NCBI GenBank assembly: GCA_015680685.1
Contig: MNCI01034009.1
Span: 1,247,894 to 1,311,893, forward strand
Direction: 5' to 3'
Origin: Gnetum montanum
Lineage: Eukaryota; Streptophyta; Gnetopsida; Gnetales; Gnetaceae
DNA: 64,000 bases
Positions 46,870 to 58,113 of the stretch are shown here, piece after piece; positions within the stretch are counted from its first letter, which is position 1, and every line of letters begins with the position of its first letter. Below the pieces are notes generated by a model, which saw only the letters and a program-made list of their open reading frames with translations, had not been told where the DNA came from and searched no databases. A program made the translations under genes and the position numbers.

Positions 46870-48270
46870 ATGTCTTCTTCTTCACACAAGAGCACTTCAT
46901 TGCCTAGGACTAACACAAGAGACAGTTGACAACATCATACATGTAACCAAGATCCACTAGTTCCTCAACAATTTCGGGTAGTATATACTCATCATGATGA
47001 GTATGTACCCAATTTTACCTTTATCCTCTACCAAGATGAAGAATTGCATTGGAGAGACTTGGAGGATAACATAGTGTTCCCTCTAGACCGATCAATCCCC
47101 AACATGCTCCTTCATGCTCTCACATGAATAGGAATGCCACTTTTATACATGGAATACATTGCATGCGATCATGACATAAGGGACTATCATCCCACAGAAG
47201 TGTAACGTCAATGGGACTTGCGACAGGAGAGTTACTATGCATCCTTGAAGGGTAAATGGCCCCATAATGCCCCACACATTTTAAGAAAAATTGGGAATGA
47301 TGAACTGGTTTCAATAGGTTCCCCACCAAATGATGTTCCCCCTCCTAACTATGGTCAGGAGGTGGTGTATGAAAACCTCCACTCTGCAGTTCACAACCCT
47401 AGTTCTGATCCCCACGAACACGAAGTATTCAATGAGGAGACACAAACACACGATAAGGGTGGACATTCTGATAGTAATCAATTTCAAGGCCAAGAACACC
47501 GAAGAGAAGGTAGAAAACACCATCATGATGATGGTTCTCCTTCTTCTTCATCTTCATCATCACATTCACCCTCTCCTTCAGTGTTGGGATGCAGTCATAA
47601 GGAAACTAATCGTGAGGATAAAGGAAGATAGAGTGAAAAGCATTGACGAGACAGTAGAGAACGAGGACGAGGGCACTCTAGAAAATCATGACATAGAAGA
47701 AGGGAGAGTAGGGAACCGCATAGACATCATAGATGCTATGAACGAGATGACCATGAAGAACCCCTACTCGTAACCAAAAGCATGTTAGATATCATGGAGG
47801 CCGTAAGAGTTCCAACAAGGCACCAAAAGGACAGTAGGATCAAGAGGTTAGACATGAACAATATCCCATGACTCTTGATATTGTGACTCTGTTGATCATG
47901 TGACATCACAAAATCACTATCAAACTCAGGATTATTATAGGACTCCTTCTCCTAGGGGAGATAATCCACAGACATACCATCCTCCAAATCCATTGGCAAC
48001 TCTTACACCAATAGCTCCGTTACCAACCACTATAGGGATGCAAGGGGAACTCCCCACTCAACCGTAGCAACACAATGCTATGAGGGCTGTGAATCTTCAA
48101 CCCACTGCTTGTTTTGACAACCGTATGAAGAGAAGACCTTTCTTTAGAACTAATAGTCCAACTAAGCCCTCACAACCACAAGTGGTTGAACCTCTAAATG
48201 CCTCCCCATCAATTAAGTCTTCAAGGATTCCTTCAAACCAAACACTGAGCTCAATGCATACAGTTATGTT
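46870..48270 (+). pseudogene. Element E gag, capsid core deleted
   Basis: ATG 46870 (M-S-S-S-S-H-K). Conserved blocks: VVYTHHDEYVPNFTFILYQ (46975-47035), WRDLEDNIVFPLDRSIPNMLL (47050-47115), and a Ser-rich SPSSSSSSSHSPSPS tract (47540-47585). After MNNIP (about 47850-47870) the sequence jumps to the P/Q/Y-rich linker (47925-48070). The capsid segment of about 900 bp present in C is absent. A few stops occur. Without the capsid domain it could not form a particle by itself. Confidence 0.78.
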
Positions 48271-48860
48271 AACACATGCCATTACTGATTGGATTAAGGT
48301 GGACCACCTTCCTAGGAAATTCTCTAATCCTGGAAACCCTCTAATCTATCTCCAAGTCACTGGGAATGAACCATGTAAAGCTCTTTTGGACTTAGGTTCC
48401 GGAGTCAACTTAATATGACAAGAGATGTACAAAGCCTATAACTTGCCTCCATTAAGGAAGAGTAATATTTGACTAGAGTTGGCTGACTAGTCCATCACTG
48501 TCCCCTTGGGACTAGTGGAGGACATCATTACCACTGTGTGTGGGTGGTTGTATCTAATTGATTTCCTAGTAATACAAGTGAACAATGGTAAAGGGGACTT
48601 CCCAATAATAATGGGAAGAGTATGGCTAAGCACTATAGATGCATGCCTAGGAATCCACAATCTTTCCCAAGAAATATCCAAGAAGAACACTTTTGGAAAG
48701 ATCAAGAAGAAGAAAGTTCCATGCATCGCATACAGTGACACAGGGTGCAATTGCGTGCAGAGATCATGGGTTATGCAAAGTTTAGCATTTCCTGCATGCA
48801 ATCGGTGTGCACAAGACATTAATATACAAAAGTGCTTGTATGTAGTAGCCACATGACAAG
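48270..48860 (+). pseudogene. Element E aspartic protease
   Basis: It continues in the same frame as the linker: D-H-L-P-R-K-F, then LLDLGSGVNLI with the catalytic Asp codon at 48389-48391, a stop at 48416-48418, then VEDIITTVCGWLYLIDFLVIQV, IIMGRVWLSTIDAC and the Cys-rich CNCVQ block. It processes gag-pol in relatives. Only three stops lie between 48080 and 48856. Confidence 0.8.
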
Positions 48861-48874
48861 AAGACACCCAGTGG

Positions 48875-50301
48875 TTGATGGCTGATCAAGAGAGCAACTC
48901 ACTAACATGCATGGAACTAACTGAGGGGATAACTAGTGCTTACATTGAAAGCATAGATGCACTAGAGCAAGTTCGTTGTCAACTTCCAAGCCTTAACCTT
49001 GAAAATATCAATTGGGAAAAGTTAGAAATTCTTGAGAGATTTAAACAAGAGCCCCTAGATTTGAAATCATTGCCCACCGGTCTAGAGTATATGATCCTCA
49101 AAAATGGAAAATCAGTGATCATCAATGCAAGACTTGTTCCCAAACAAAAAGAAAGACTACTGAAAGTGATAAACAAGTGGTCAAAAGCCTTTGCCTAGTC
49201 ATACCCCAAGTTAACTAGAATAGATCCTAGGATATGCCAACATAGGATTTACATTGACCCCTCCATGAAACCTCAAAAACAACCACAAAGGCGATTAAAC
49301 CCAAAATTGAAGCAAATAGTAAAAGAAGAAATAGAACAGCTTCTTAAGATTGGGTTCATATTTCCCATTGCTGATAACGAATGGGTTAGCCCTTTGGTGA
49401 TCGTGCCTAAAAAGGGAGGTAAATGGAGGGTGTGTATAGATTTTAGGCTACTGAACATGACAACATGTAAGGATCACTTTCCGTTGCCATTCGTTGACCA
49501 AGTCTTAGAAACCATAGCGGGGCATCGCTATTATAGTTTTCTGGATGGCTATAGTGGATACAACCAAATACAGATAGCCCCAGAAGATCAAGCCAAGACA
49601 GTGTTCACTAGTCCTTGGGGAATGTTTACATATAAACAAATGCCATTTGGCTTATGCAATGATTGTGCCATGTTTCAACGCTTGGTTCTAAGCATATTCC
49701 AACAACAGATAGGAAATAGAGTGGATGTCTTTATGGATGACTTCTCTACTTATGGAACAAGCTTTGATCAAGCCTTGGACCGATTAGAGCAAGTGCTGAA
49801 AAGATGCGTAGAAACCAACTTAAGGCTCAATTGGCAGAAAAGCCATTTGATGGTCCAAGAAGGCATAGTACTTGGGCATAAGATTTCACATTCAAGAATA
49901 GAGGTAGACCCAGATAAAGTAGGGTCATCCAAGGAATCACCCGTCAATCATAAACTATCAAAGACATTCATTCATTCCTTGGACATACTGGCTACTATAG
50001 AAGATTTATTAAGAAATTTTCAAAGGTTGCCAAACCATTGGTGGAATTAATGAAAAAGGATGTACCTTTCAAACTGGGAGATAAGGTTCTCTATTGGAAT
50101 CCCACACATGTGCCACAATGTACTAAATTTCAAACACTATGGGAAGGACCTTACATTATTCATACAACCTTTCCTTCAGGGGCCATGACCATATACAAAC
50201 CTAAGAGCCTTGATAAGAGATTACTAGTCAATGTGCAACAGACCAAACCCTTCCATGAACTTAGAGTGGCCAATGCACATAATACCTTTGAGAAGGGATG
50301 A
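48875..50301 (+). pseudogene. Element E reverse transcriptase joined to integrase C-terminus
   Basis: The RT frame is open from 49265 to 50050 with all blocks: PLVIVPKKGGKWRVCIDFR, FLDGYSGYNQIQIAPED (motif A), MPFGLCN, VFMDDFSTYG (catalytic DD), and LNWQKSHLMVQEGIVLGHK. A frameshift near 49920 moves the thumb (GHTGYYRRFIKKF, KPLVELMKKD) to the next frame. There, near 50067-50073, it runs without a break into LGDKVLYWNP, the integrase C-terminal domain. RNase H and the integrase zinc and DDE parts are deleted. The FMDD box and GIVLGHK block assign it to Athila. Confidence 0.85.
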
Positions 50302-51744
50302 CCCTGCTCATTATTTCGGATCTTCTCCTTTCAACCTAGTCATGCAGAAGATGGCCACCTTTGCTGATCAATTGAGGCCCTTAGTTCTTTTTGAATTTTT
50401 GTTTAACACATTTTTGTTTCACAGATTTTTGTTTTACACATTCTTTCAACTTTTCTTAATTTTGTTTTACAACATCGTTCATATTTTTACTATTTCTTTA
50501 TTTGCTTGATTTCTTTTATCCGTCATCCAATAAGTGCTCATGATGGTGGATTGAATTATATCATATTGATTGCTAATGTTTGGTTTTTACCTTTGAATTA
50601 TGATGTTGATATTAAGGTATGGTTCTTTTGATATAATAGGCAATGAGTCCATGTCGTCCTTGCATCCATGAATTTCTATGGTCTCTCTTGGCTTGGAATT
50701 ATACAGTCCCTTTCTTTAAATAATATAACTATTAATGAATTGGTGACTGGTCATTTCTCAAACTAAGGAAGGNTTGCATCCATGAATTTCTATGGTCTCT
50801 CTTGGCTTGGAATTATACAGTCCCTTTCTTTAAATAATATAACTATTAATGAATTGGTGACTGGTCATTTCTCAAACTAAGGAAGGACTCAAGGATTGAA
50901 AAGGGTATGACTTCAAGGGGATTTGATGCATTTGTGCTGGCCATTCTCTTGGGTGCTTGAATGTTTCCTTCTTGGGTTTTCCTTACCATTCCGATGTTGC
51001 TCCATTATCGTGAAGCTAAGATAATAAAAATAATAAGTCTTTGCATGGTGTGGTTCTCACGCAAAAAAAAAAAAAAACAACATGGAAATTCAAAGCACAT
51101 CCCTTAGACCAAATAAAAGGGCAACAAGCACTGGTTATAGAACTAGAAAGATATGTTACCCATCCCTAAAGGTTCCCTCTAACTAAGGCCCTTTCTTGCT
51201 TCCTACTTCTATTTGCCTATTTGCCTAACCCCTACACCTTGGGTAGTCACCTATGATAAATCTTTGAACTAGTTTCTACCATAACCACAACTCAGCCAAT
51301 GCACTTCATATCGAGGCAAGGCATCAACTGCATTGTGGTTTATCTATCCTTGCTCATTTTTGATTGTGTTGTGTGTGTAGATGACAATCATACAAACAAT
51401 GAATTGGACTTAGAAGAAGCACTCAGGATGGACCCGAACTAGAGCATTTACGAAAGGGGCAAGTTTGATGGCATGGCTATGGATAAATAATGGAAGGCAC
51501 AATCTTAGCATTGGCAGAAACATGCTTCATTTTCTTTCTTTCTATTTCTCTACAAGCTACCAAATAAAGGCTTGGATGTCATTTATGTACGAGTGTTCAC
51601 TGCAATGTTGTAATATGCTTATTGATCCATCCACTAGGCACGGTGAGTCTATTATCCATCACTTGTCAATTAGTCAATAATCCCATACATTTCCAATATT
51701 TTGTAAGGAACTCAAGGACGAGTTTTCATTCAGTCGTGGGGGTA
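50302..51744 (+). other. Element E 3' non-coding region and purine tract
   Basis: It matches the C spacer (33290-33800 with 50640-51190), then the extra-ORF start region (about 51380, ATGACAATC), then jumps to the sequence before the purine tract (51665-51744, CATTCAGTCGTGGGGGTA). The extra ORF and the promoter-like cassette are absent. Confidence 0.65.
50660..50886. other. Exact 113-bp duplication around a single N
   Basis: 50660-50772 and 50774-50886 are identical and separated by one N at 50773. Nothing else in the window is repeated this exactly. It is best explained as an assembly join with duplicated overlap. Confidence 0.9.
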
Positions 51745-52722
51745 TGATGAGAGCGGTTACTCTAATAATTAGAGTGGTAATTATTAGAGTGGTTACTCTA
51801 ATAATTAGAGTGGTTATTATTAGGGTAGTTACTCTAATTATTAGAGTGGTTATTATTAGAGTAGTTACTCTAATTAATAGAGTGGCAGTTTCTCTCTAAA
51901 ATTGGAGGTGCAATTTCTCTAAAATTAGAGTGGTAGTTTTTGTAATTATTAGAGTAGTTTCTCCCAAGCCTATAAATACAGTGCCCAAGCACATAATAGG
52001 TGGAATTCAAGAAGAAGAAGAAGAAGAATTGAGAAGAAGATTTCAGAAGAGAAAGTCTTTTAGGAGTCAAGTAGTGAAACTCTAACCAAGTGCCCACAGT
52101 AGGAGGTCTAAGTGTGGATGGATCTTTATTTAAGCATTGTGTACCTGAGCACACCTTGTGTACGGTAATAAAGATGAGCTCTTGGATTCATCCTTGCAGA
52201 ATTTGAGATTTTTTTTCTTACTCATTTCCTTATTTTATTTTCTTTTGCATTTATTTTATTTTATTTTATGCACTTTACATTTCTATTATTAGCACACACA
52301 GTATGATCACTTTGAGCATGCGTGTAACACTTGGTAACCTAGTAATGATTAGCATTTGGTAATCCCAATAATGTTGCGCTGGTTCAGGATGTGTACGGTA
52401 AGTGAAAACGGATACTGGTGTTAAGATTAGTTTAAAGCCTAGTTAATCAGTAGTTAAGTTAAATTAGTCATTTAGTTATCTCTCTCTCTCCTCCCTTATT
52501 AGCAGTAGGACATAAAAACATAAAAGCTATAAAAATCATATGCCTCAAGCTTATTTAACCATACAACCATGACAATACAAGTAAGTTTGGGAAGACAACG
52601 ATTGATTAACCCTAAGTGTTTCATTAGGGCACGTAAGCACTTAGTCCTTGGAATTCGATCGGATCATGTGTGAAATGCTTGTATTCGTATGGTTGAGCGT
52701 AGGGGTACCTCGCCCCTCATCA
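51745..52722 (+). repeat. Element E 3' LTR
   Basis: TGATGAGAGC...CCCTCATCA. U3 palindromic array at 51752-51890, TATA box TATAAATA at 51971-51978. It is nearly colinear with 45750-46723 with scattered substitutions and a shorter array. Confidence 0.94.
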
Positions 52723-53713
52723 AGGCCCATCTATGATGTGGTAAAGTTGCCTTTCCTCATAGAACCCATGGCCTAGGCATCTATTCGATAAGGCATAATA
52801 TCTATCTAAGGCCATGTTCAAGGGTTCATGTTATTCTATCTTACACTCTTGGATCTATCTCCTTAGGTTGGACACCCTCACATAGGTTTGGTATTTCTTG
52901 TTGAAAAGTTCTAGCATTGTAGACCATCATCAAAATAAACACGGTCTCAATGATCTATACCACACTTCAGCTCTATCAATTAGTGTTCTAGGAAAAAGCT
53001 TAATCTTTTGCCACCCACTTTCAATGTTGTAGTAAGCACAGGCATCATGGAAGGCTTGTAAATGATGTTGTGGATCTAAATCATAGCCTCCTACAAATTT
53101 AGAAATATTATCTATGTTAAGCTTAGGTAGGCAACTCTTTTTATGATGCTTGCAAGATATCTTTACTACCTCTATAATCTACATTAGGCTCTTAGTGGCC
53201 AGCAAGGGTTCATCATCATCAAATAGGTTGTAAGGGAAATTTCTATTTCTATGTGTTTGATCATAATAATGTTATCCATGTTCATGATGATGTCTTTGAT
53301 CTTTCCCGTTGGTTTCGATTTCAATTTTTAGTTTGACCCTTTAGTGAAGCTCTATCTCTATACCTACGTTCATCTTCATCAAAACTAGATGTTGAAGGGA
53401 AAGAGGAAGATGAGGAACTAGAATGATTGTCATGGCTTCTATAGTGTTCTTTGAAGTCCTTTGATTTATTGTTTCTGGGTTTTGAGAAGGTCTTAGGCCT
53501 TGAGGCCTTCCCTAGTCTAGGACCTACATCATCTTCTCCAAGATTGTCTACCTTAGATGAATGTAGTCTTTTAGTGTTGTCAAGGTGGTCATGATCATAA
53601 GAAACCCTTGCATAAGGTTGGTCACTCCAATTTTCTTCATTGTATATCACGTTATTTCTTCAATGAATGTGTTCGCTATATAGTGCATTGTCATTTCTGT
53701 GTGGGAGAGACAT
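52723..53713 (-). pseudogene. Element D gag, N-terminal half
   Basis: Start ATG 53713 (M-S-L-P-H-R-N). An early stop is followed by an open stretch 53650-53321 with YNEENWSDQPYARV, a basic KTFSKPRNNKSKDFKEHYR-like region, a Ser run and DEDERRYRDRASLKGQ, all matching element A gag (1559-1929). The capsid part follows to 52723, where element E interrupts. The frame resumes at 45749. Confidence 0.75.
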
Positions 53714-53819
53714 TGTTGTTGGTTTATAGTGTATGTGATTTAATATTTTCTGAAAGATATATCATTAATACCTTTATAGAAATTGTGTATAATATAACTA
53801 ATTTAGATAACTAGCACCA

Positions 53820-53837
53820 TCCCTGGTAATGGCACCA
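53820..53837 (-). other. Element D primer-binding site
   Basis: The minus strand reads TGGTGCCATTACCAGGGA one base after the LTR, a variant of the Athila-type tRNA-Asp site of A, C and E. Confidence 0.7.
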
Positions 53838-53838
53838 A

Positions 53839-54717
53839 TGACGAGTGGCAAGGTACCCCTACACTCAACCATATGAATCATAAGTGTTCATGCATGATCC
53901 AATCAAATTCCATGGATGGAACTAGTTGTGGTATCTAGATCGTTATGCTCTAATCACAGTTTGTTGTCTTCCCACTTGGACTAGTGGTAGCTTTGTCACA
54001 TATGATTTAGTCCAAAGTGAGGCATACAATGTTATCTAATTCTACTTGCTCCTAATGATGATAAAGAGGTAAACTAATTAATCTAATGAACAATGGAAAA
54101 TAAAATCTAAACTAGCCTATGTGCAATGAGTATACGCTCTTAATCATCTATATACATCTTGGACTTCGTGAGGTTACTTCTTGGATTGCCAAGTATATGT
54201 CACTAGGCATGCCAAATGATACATTGCTAGATTACCAAGTACTTCCACTTAAACACTCATGATTAAGACGTACACATTTCGTAAGATAACATGAATAGTA
54301 AATAGCAATAAATAGAAACACCTAACTAAAGAAAATAGTAAATAATGAAAAATTAAAAGCAATAATAATCTAAGTGGATGTTGCAATGATGGAAGTGATC
54401 TTGATCTTTATTGCCAATCATGTAACATGTCCAAGTACGTCACACTTGAACAAAGGTGTCGTACAATTACAAACATTACACTACAAGCATGCACTAGAAA
54501 TAATAGAACTCCAAGAAAAATTGAAAACTAAAACTATCTTTTCTACATCATACATACTTCCCCATTCGAGCACCCAAGTACAGTAGTTATAGGAAAACCT
54601 AGATAAGGCAACATCGGATATTCGATGTTGCTTTGTGGCTTTGATGTTGGGTGTTTGACATCGAGTGTCCGACATTGGGTATCCAACATTGGGGCCTAAC
54701 AAGATGGTGACTCATCA
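53839..54717 (-). repeat. Element D 5' LTR
   Basis: 879 bp, TGACGA...CTCATCA. In the minus sense the U3 head (54700-54590) holds repeats of CCAATGTTGGATACC/CGATGTCAAACACC type. The TATA box is degenerate (CTATAAC, about 54585-54591). The U5 half is close to that of element A in reverse complement. It abuts A's 3' LTR head to head. Confidence 0.85.
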
Positions 54718-55520
54718 ATGGGCATGCATTGACACATATATGTTGACGTAGTGTCTATCTTGGCCTATAAATATGCAAGCACTTGTCATGTATCGAGCAC
54801 CTTTTGGTCATTCTAGTAGCTAAACTCTTGTAGTTTTATTTCGTGATCTTAGTAAATAGTCAGTGAGTGCTCGTAGTGTGAATTTGTGTTAGTTGTATGA
54901 TGTCTTATTTGATTGGCATTGCATTTGGACACATTCTATGAATGACAATAAGATCAAGATCAATTCATATTCATTGCAGCACTTTGACTTAGAATATAGT
55001 TACTTTTAATGCAATTTACTTTTCATGTACTTAGTTAATATTTGGATTTCCATGCATATTAATCAATTGATGGAATGAGCATGACTAGTTTCAAGCATAT
55101 ACATGTATTTTCTTGATAATCCCAGTTGTGTTATTGCTTCGTTTGCCCAGTAGCATAACTTTTGGTAATCCTAGTGAGTACATGAGTTTAGGATGTGTAT
55201 AACCAGCTAGGAATCAAAATTCATCGTCCTTAGACTAGCTTATAATTTATCTTCTTCTTGTTAATTAGATTAAATAATTAATTTCTATGTTATTGTTAAG
55301 GTTAGTTTAAGGCCCTAGCAACATCAATAATCATATGCCTCACTTTGGACTAAACCATACATGACAAAGCCATCACTAGTTCAAGTGGGAAGACAATGAC
55401 CTATGATCAATGCTTAAGAATCGAGATTTCACACTAGTTCCATCCACAGAATTTGACTAGATTGCACATGAACGCTTGAGATTCATATGGTTGGGTGTTG
55501 AGGGGTACTTGCTGCTCATT
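54718..55520 (+). repeat. Element A 3' LTR, first bases replaced by element D
   Basis: It aligns from ATGGG (equivalent to 590-594) to the end with the A 5' LTR: shared CCTATAAATATG TATA region near 54763-54774, GAGCACCTTTTGGTCATTCT, and the U5 end up to TTGCTGCTCAT. The first 14 bases of the LTR are not on this side. The exact 3' end is uncertain by about three bases. Confidence 0.8.
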
Positions 55521-55522
55521 GC

Positions 55523-56090
55523 ATTATTTGTAAAAGAAGAGATAAATGAATTGGAATGACCTTTTTTCTAGGTTTTATATTATCACCTAACTACTACTTC
55601 ACTTTAGTTGCTTCGACACAGTCATTGTTTTTGAGAATTTGAATAGTGCAACATAGCTACCTTAAGGTTATTTGTAAAAGAAGAGATATCACTTTAGTTG
55701 CTTCTACAAGATCATTGTTTTTGAATTTGAATAGTATAATCATATTTGGGTTTTGTTAAAAAACTCTTTTACCCCTAGTTAAGTATCCTATATCAAATGT
55801 TGTAATTAATTTTGTGATTTGTTTAACCTAAATGGCTCAATTACATTGATGACGAATAGTTATTAAGAATGTTAATTAAAGTTATGAGTCTTATTACAAA
55901 TAGTAATATATGCACTAGTGAAGCAAATATAATTTATTTATGATTAATATATGCATGAGTGAAGCAAAGATAATTTACTTATGATTTGTATTAAATTAGT
56001 TAAAATATTGATGAGAATGTTGTGAAATTTAACCTAAAAATAAAATATGTAATGTTGTGAAAATTAATCTATAAATACAATATGTAAGTT
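55523..56090. repeat. Cluster of short imperfect duplications
   Basis: Three separate duplications: TTATTTGTAAAAGAAGAGAT with following sequence at 55523-55640 and again at 55668-55740; a 41-bp unit ATATATGCAC...GAAGCAAA at 55906 and 55947; and a unit TGTTGTGAAA...ATATGTAA of about 43 bp at 56016 and 56052. No gene is seen here. Confidence 0.7.
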
Positions 56091-57254
56091 TGCAATATTC
56101 TTTTATAAGAAAATAACATTGATATCTTTGATTATTTTCTTGGAAGCTTAAACACAAGATGATACAAGAAGGAAGGCTTGTTTTTATGTTCTATAATGGC
56201 TTTGAAGGATATATTGTGTGGTTCTTTCTTTGTATAGAATTCCAATGTAATGCCTTGGCTTACTCCTAATGCGATGAGATCTAATTCATGTTAGATACAT
56301 TATGTTAAGGTGCAAATCTTATTCTCTTAGTTTAGATCAAATTTTTTAGAATTAATTTTTATTTTAAAGTTGGATTAGATTCCATAATGTTACATGGATG
56401 TAGCATATCTTAGTATATGCACAAAAGATATTTTTACTTCTTGAATTAACAACGAAAGTACAAATGCCTTATTCCATGCTTTTATTAAAGTGTAATTTAC
56501 TTCCTTTAGAAGAATAAGTTATTTTGTAGTTTTTTTCTTCTAGTTAAAATTTGGCAAAAATAGAATAGATCAAAATTTCTAAAATAGTTCTAGAAGAGTA
56601 ATGATAATATTTCCAAGGGATAGAATGGTTAAAGATCTAGGATATCTTATTGGATGAGATACAAAGTATCCAAAACACATTGGTAAGTTAGTTCACCATT
56701 AAGTTCTAATAAAGTTATAGCCAAATGTAGAATACAAACAAATTTTATTTAGAATACATAAAAGGTAATCAATTAAATGAGTTTGCTATCTATCATTTGT
56801 GCTTTTAATGAGATGTATTTTCATTGCAAGTTTCATTTGAGTTCACATCATCTTAGAATATAAAAAGTAGAAAATGGATACAAATTAATAGGGAAGAGTG
56901 CACATGTAGGCTATGTTGTCTATGCAATAGATCCTTTGAATATTAGGACATAATAAAACCTTAGTTTCAGTTTCAATTTGTTGGAGAACTTGATATGGAC
57001 ACTATTAAACCAAAATATAACATAGATATACTTACAAAATTGGTTTCTCCTCTCATGTTCAAAAGACATAATGGATTTTTGTTTACAATGAAAAGGAAAA
57101 TGGAGAATTGCATTTAAATATAGAACAAAATCTACGTACCTTTGTCAAGCTATTTGTTATTCTTTGTTGTAAATGGACATTCCAATTCCTGCTTGAATTA
57201 TGTAGATTTGGCTACGTTACTGATCAACCCATCATAGATGGGAAAAGGACACCA
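56091..57254. other. Unassigned AT-rich intergenic sequence
   Basis: No open frame, RNA gene or recognisable element. Only simple AT-rich sequence is visible. Confidence 0.45.
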
Positions 57255-57395
57255 AAATGATTATGTAAGATTCTTGATTTGGAAGCTCCAAGTTAAAGGT
57301 TCCAATTTGGTGGGCAATGCTAAGTTATAAATTTCTAATTTGAATGTCTTGGGGTGTATCTATGTTTCAATTATTTTGGATTCGAACACACTACC
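57255..57395 (+). mobile_element. SINE-like copy 1
   Basis: It shares with 62111-62260 the order: CTTGATTTGGAAGC / CTTGAAAGCC, GGTTCCAATTTG / GGTTCAATTTG (box B position), CAATGCTAAGTTATAAA, TTCTAATT, then TATCTAT...TTTCAATTATTT. The box A part is poorly preserved here. A CCA-rich run follows (57392-57416). Confidence 0.55.
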
Positions 57396-58113
57396 ACCAC
57401 CACCACCCCACCCACCAATATGACATGTATTTTGCAAAATGATAATGTTAACTACTTGTATGATTAGTCTAGCTATATAATTTATGATATATACCTATTA
57501 TCTGGCAAAGTTTTGGTTTTCAAATTAATGAAATCATAGAATTGATTTCCTGAGAATTCAATTTCATATTAAAAAAAAAAAGTCAATACACTGTTAAAAC
57601 AATTCTTGCCATGACAGTTGTTTAATGGTAAATTTTGTTTTGATATTTGGCCGTAATAATTTGCCATGAAAAAGTTTATTTCTTTGCCCTTGTAACTATA
57701 ATTTTTTTAAAGAGATTATACTATTTCACTTCTAAGCAATCTTGCATATATGCCTTTAATACCGCATTTCTATTTTGTAGCACGTTAGATAATAGATGAA
57801 TTTTACAGTGAGTTACTTCCTTTGAGAAAATTGCGTTATTGAGTAGATACTGGGAAAATAAATAGAATGGTTCATGTCTTACACCAAAATGTAGCCATGT
57901 TGAGTAAATGTTTCTGAAGTTCTTGCTATAATTTTTTCTCTTTGTGCAATTTTCTTTTGAATGAATCCTTTTGTTCAATTTGGAAATGAATAATAAGAAC
58001 CAATTGCTTTCAAGAAGCAGACCAGCTAATTGGGGCAGTTTTTTTTGACTTTCTTTAGAAAAGGAGAGTAAATTTTACAAGGAAATAGGAGGAAATCAGG
58101 AGATAAATAAATG
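57396..58113. other. 3' flank of the ligase gene
   Basis: AT-rich with no coding region supported. The nearest minus-strand AATAAA (TTTATT on plus, 57675-57680) is over 400 bp beyond the stop codon, so the true polyadenylation site is not determined. Confidence 0.4.

Larger units (their letters stand above)
45750..52722 (+). mobile_element. Element E: Athila-like element with large internal deletions
   Basis: 6.97 kb, with LTRs of 974 and 978 bp that are the best matched LTR pair of A-E by eye, so it is probably the youngest of them. Flanks are AAGCT (45745-45749) and AAGGC (52723-52727), an imperfect 5-bp target duplication. Internal order: PBS, gag without the capsid core, protease, RT, then the integrase C-terminus directly, then a spacer, the first codons of the extra ORF region, purine tract and LTR. 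Three blocks are thus missing: gag core, RNase H plus integrase core, and extra ORF. It inserted in gag of element D in opposite orientation. Confidence 0.9.
39859..54717 (-). mobile_element. Element D: minus-strand Athila-like element without pol, split by element E
   Basis: In its own sense: 5' LTR 54717-53839, PBS, gag 53713-52723, the rest of gag and linker 45749-44278 (the gap is element E), then directly a post-pol spacer and an extra ORF truncated near 39859. No 3' LTR is found. The gag linker runs straight into the phrase that normally follows integrase (near 44280), so pol is missing as one block. D and A share gag type and U5 sequence and are the same subfamily. The right flank ATGGG equals bases 590-594 of A's LTR, suggesting D landed 14 bp inside A's 3' LTR. 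Confidence 0.7.
576..55520 (+). mobile_element. Element A: Athila-like LTR retrotransposon, host of the nested insertions
   Basis: The outermost plus-strand element. Pieces assigned to it: 5' LTR 576-1427, PBS 1429-1446, gag 1559-1929 continuing at 15059-15988, a gag-linker/protease-like remnant 38503-39690, and a 3' LTR 54718-55520 of the same subfamily as the 5' LTR. Insertions B, C (carrying F) and D (carrying E) separate the pieces. RT, RNase H and integrase are missing between the linker remnant and a sequence resembling the post-integrase segment of C near 39660. The flanks give ACTAT (571-575) and ATTAT (55523-55527), a 4/5 target-duplication match. That the two LTRs belong to one element is inferred from LTR similarity and nesting order. 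Confidence 0.6.

Noticed and set aside
50660-50886. Recent tandem duplication in element E
   Set aside because: A single N exactly between perfect copies makes an assembly join more likely than biology.
56560-57060. Possible Ty1/Copia remnant
   Set aside because: A few phrases seemed suggestive, but no RT, RNase H or integrase motif could be read in any frame.
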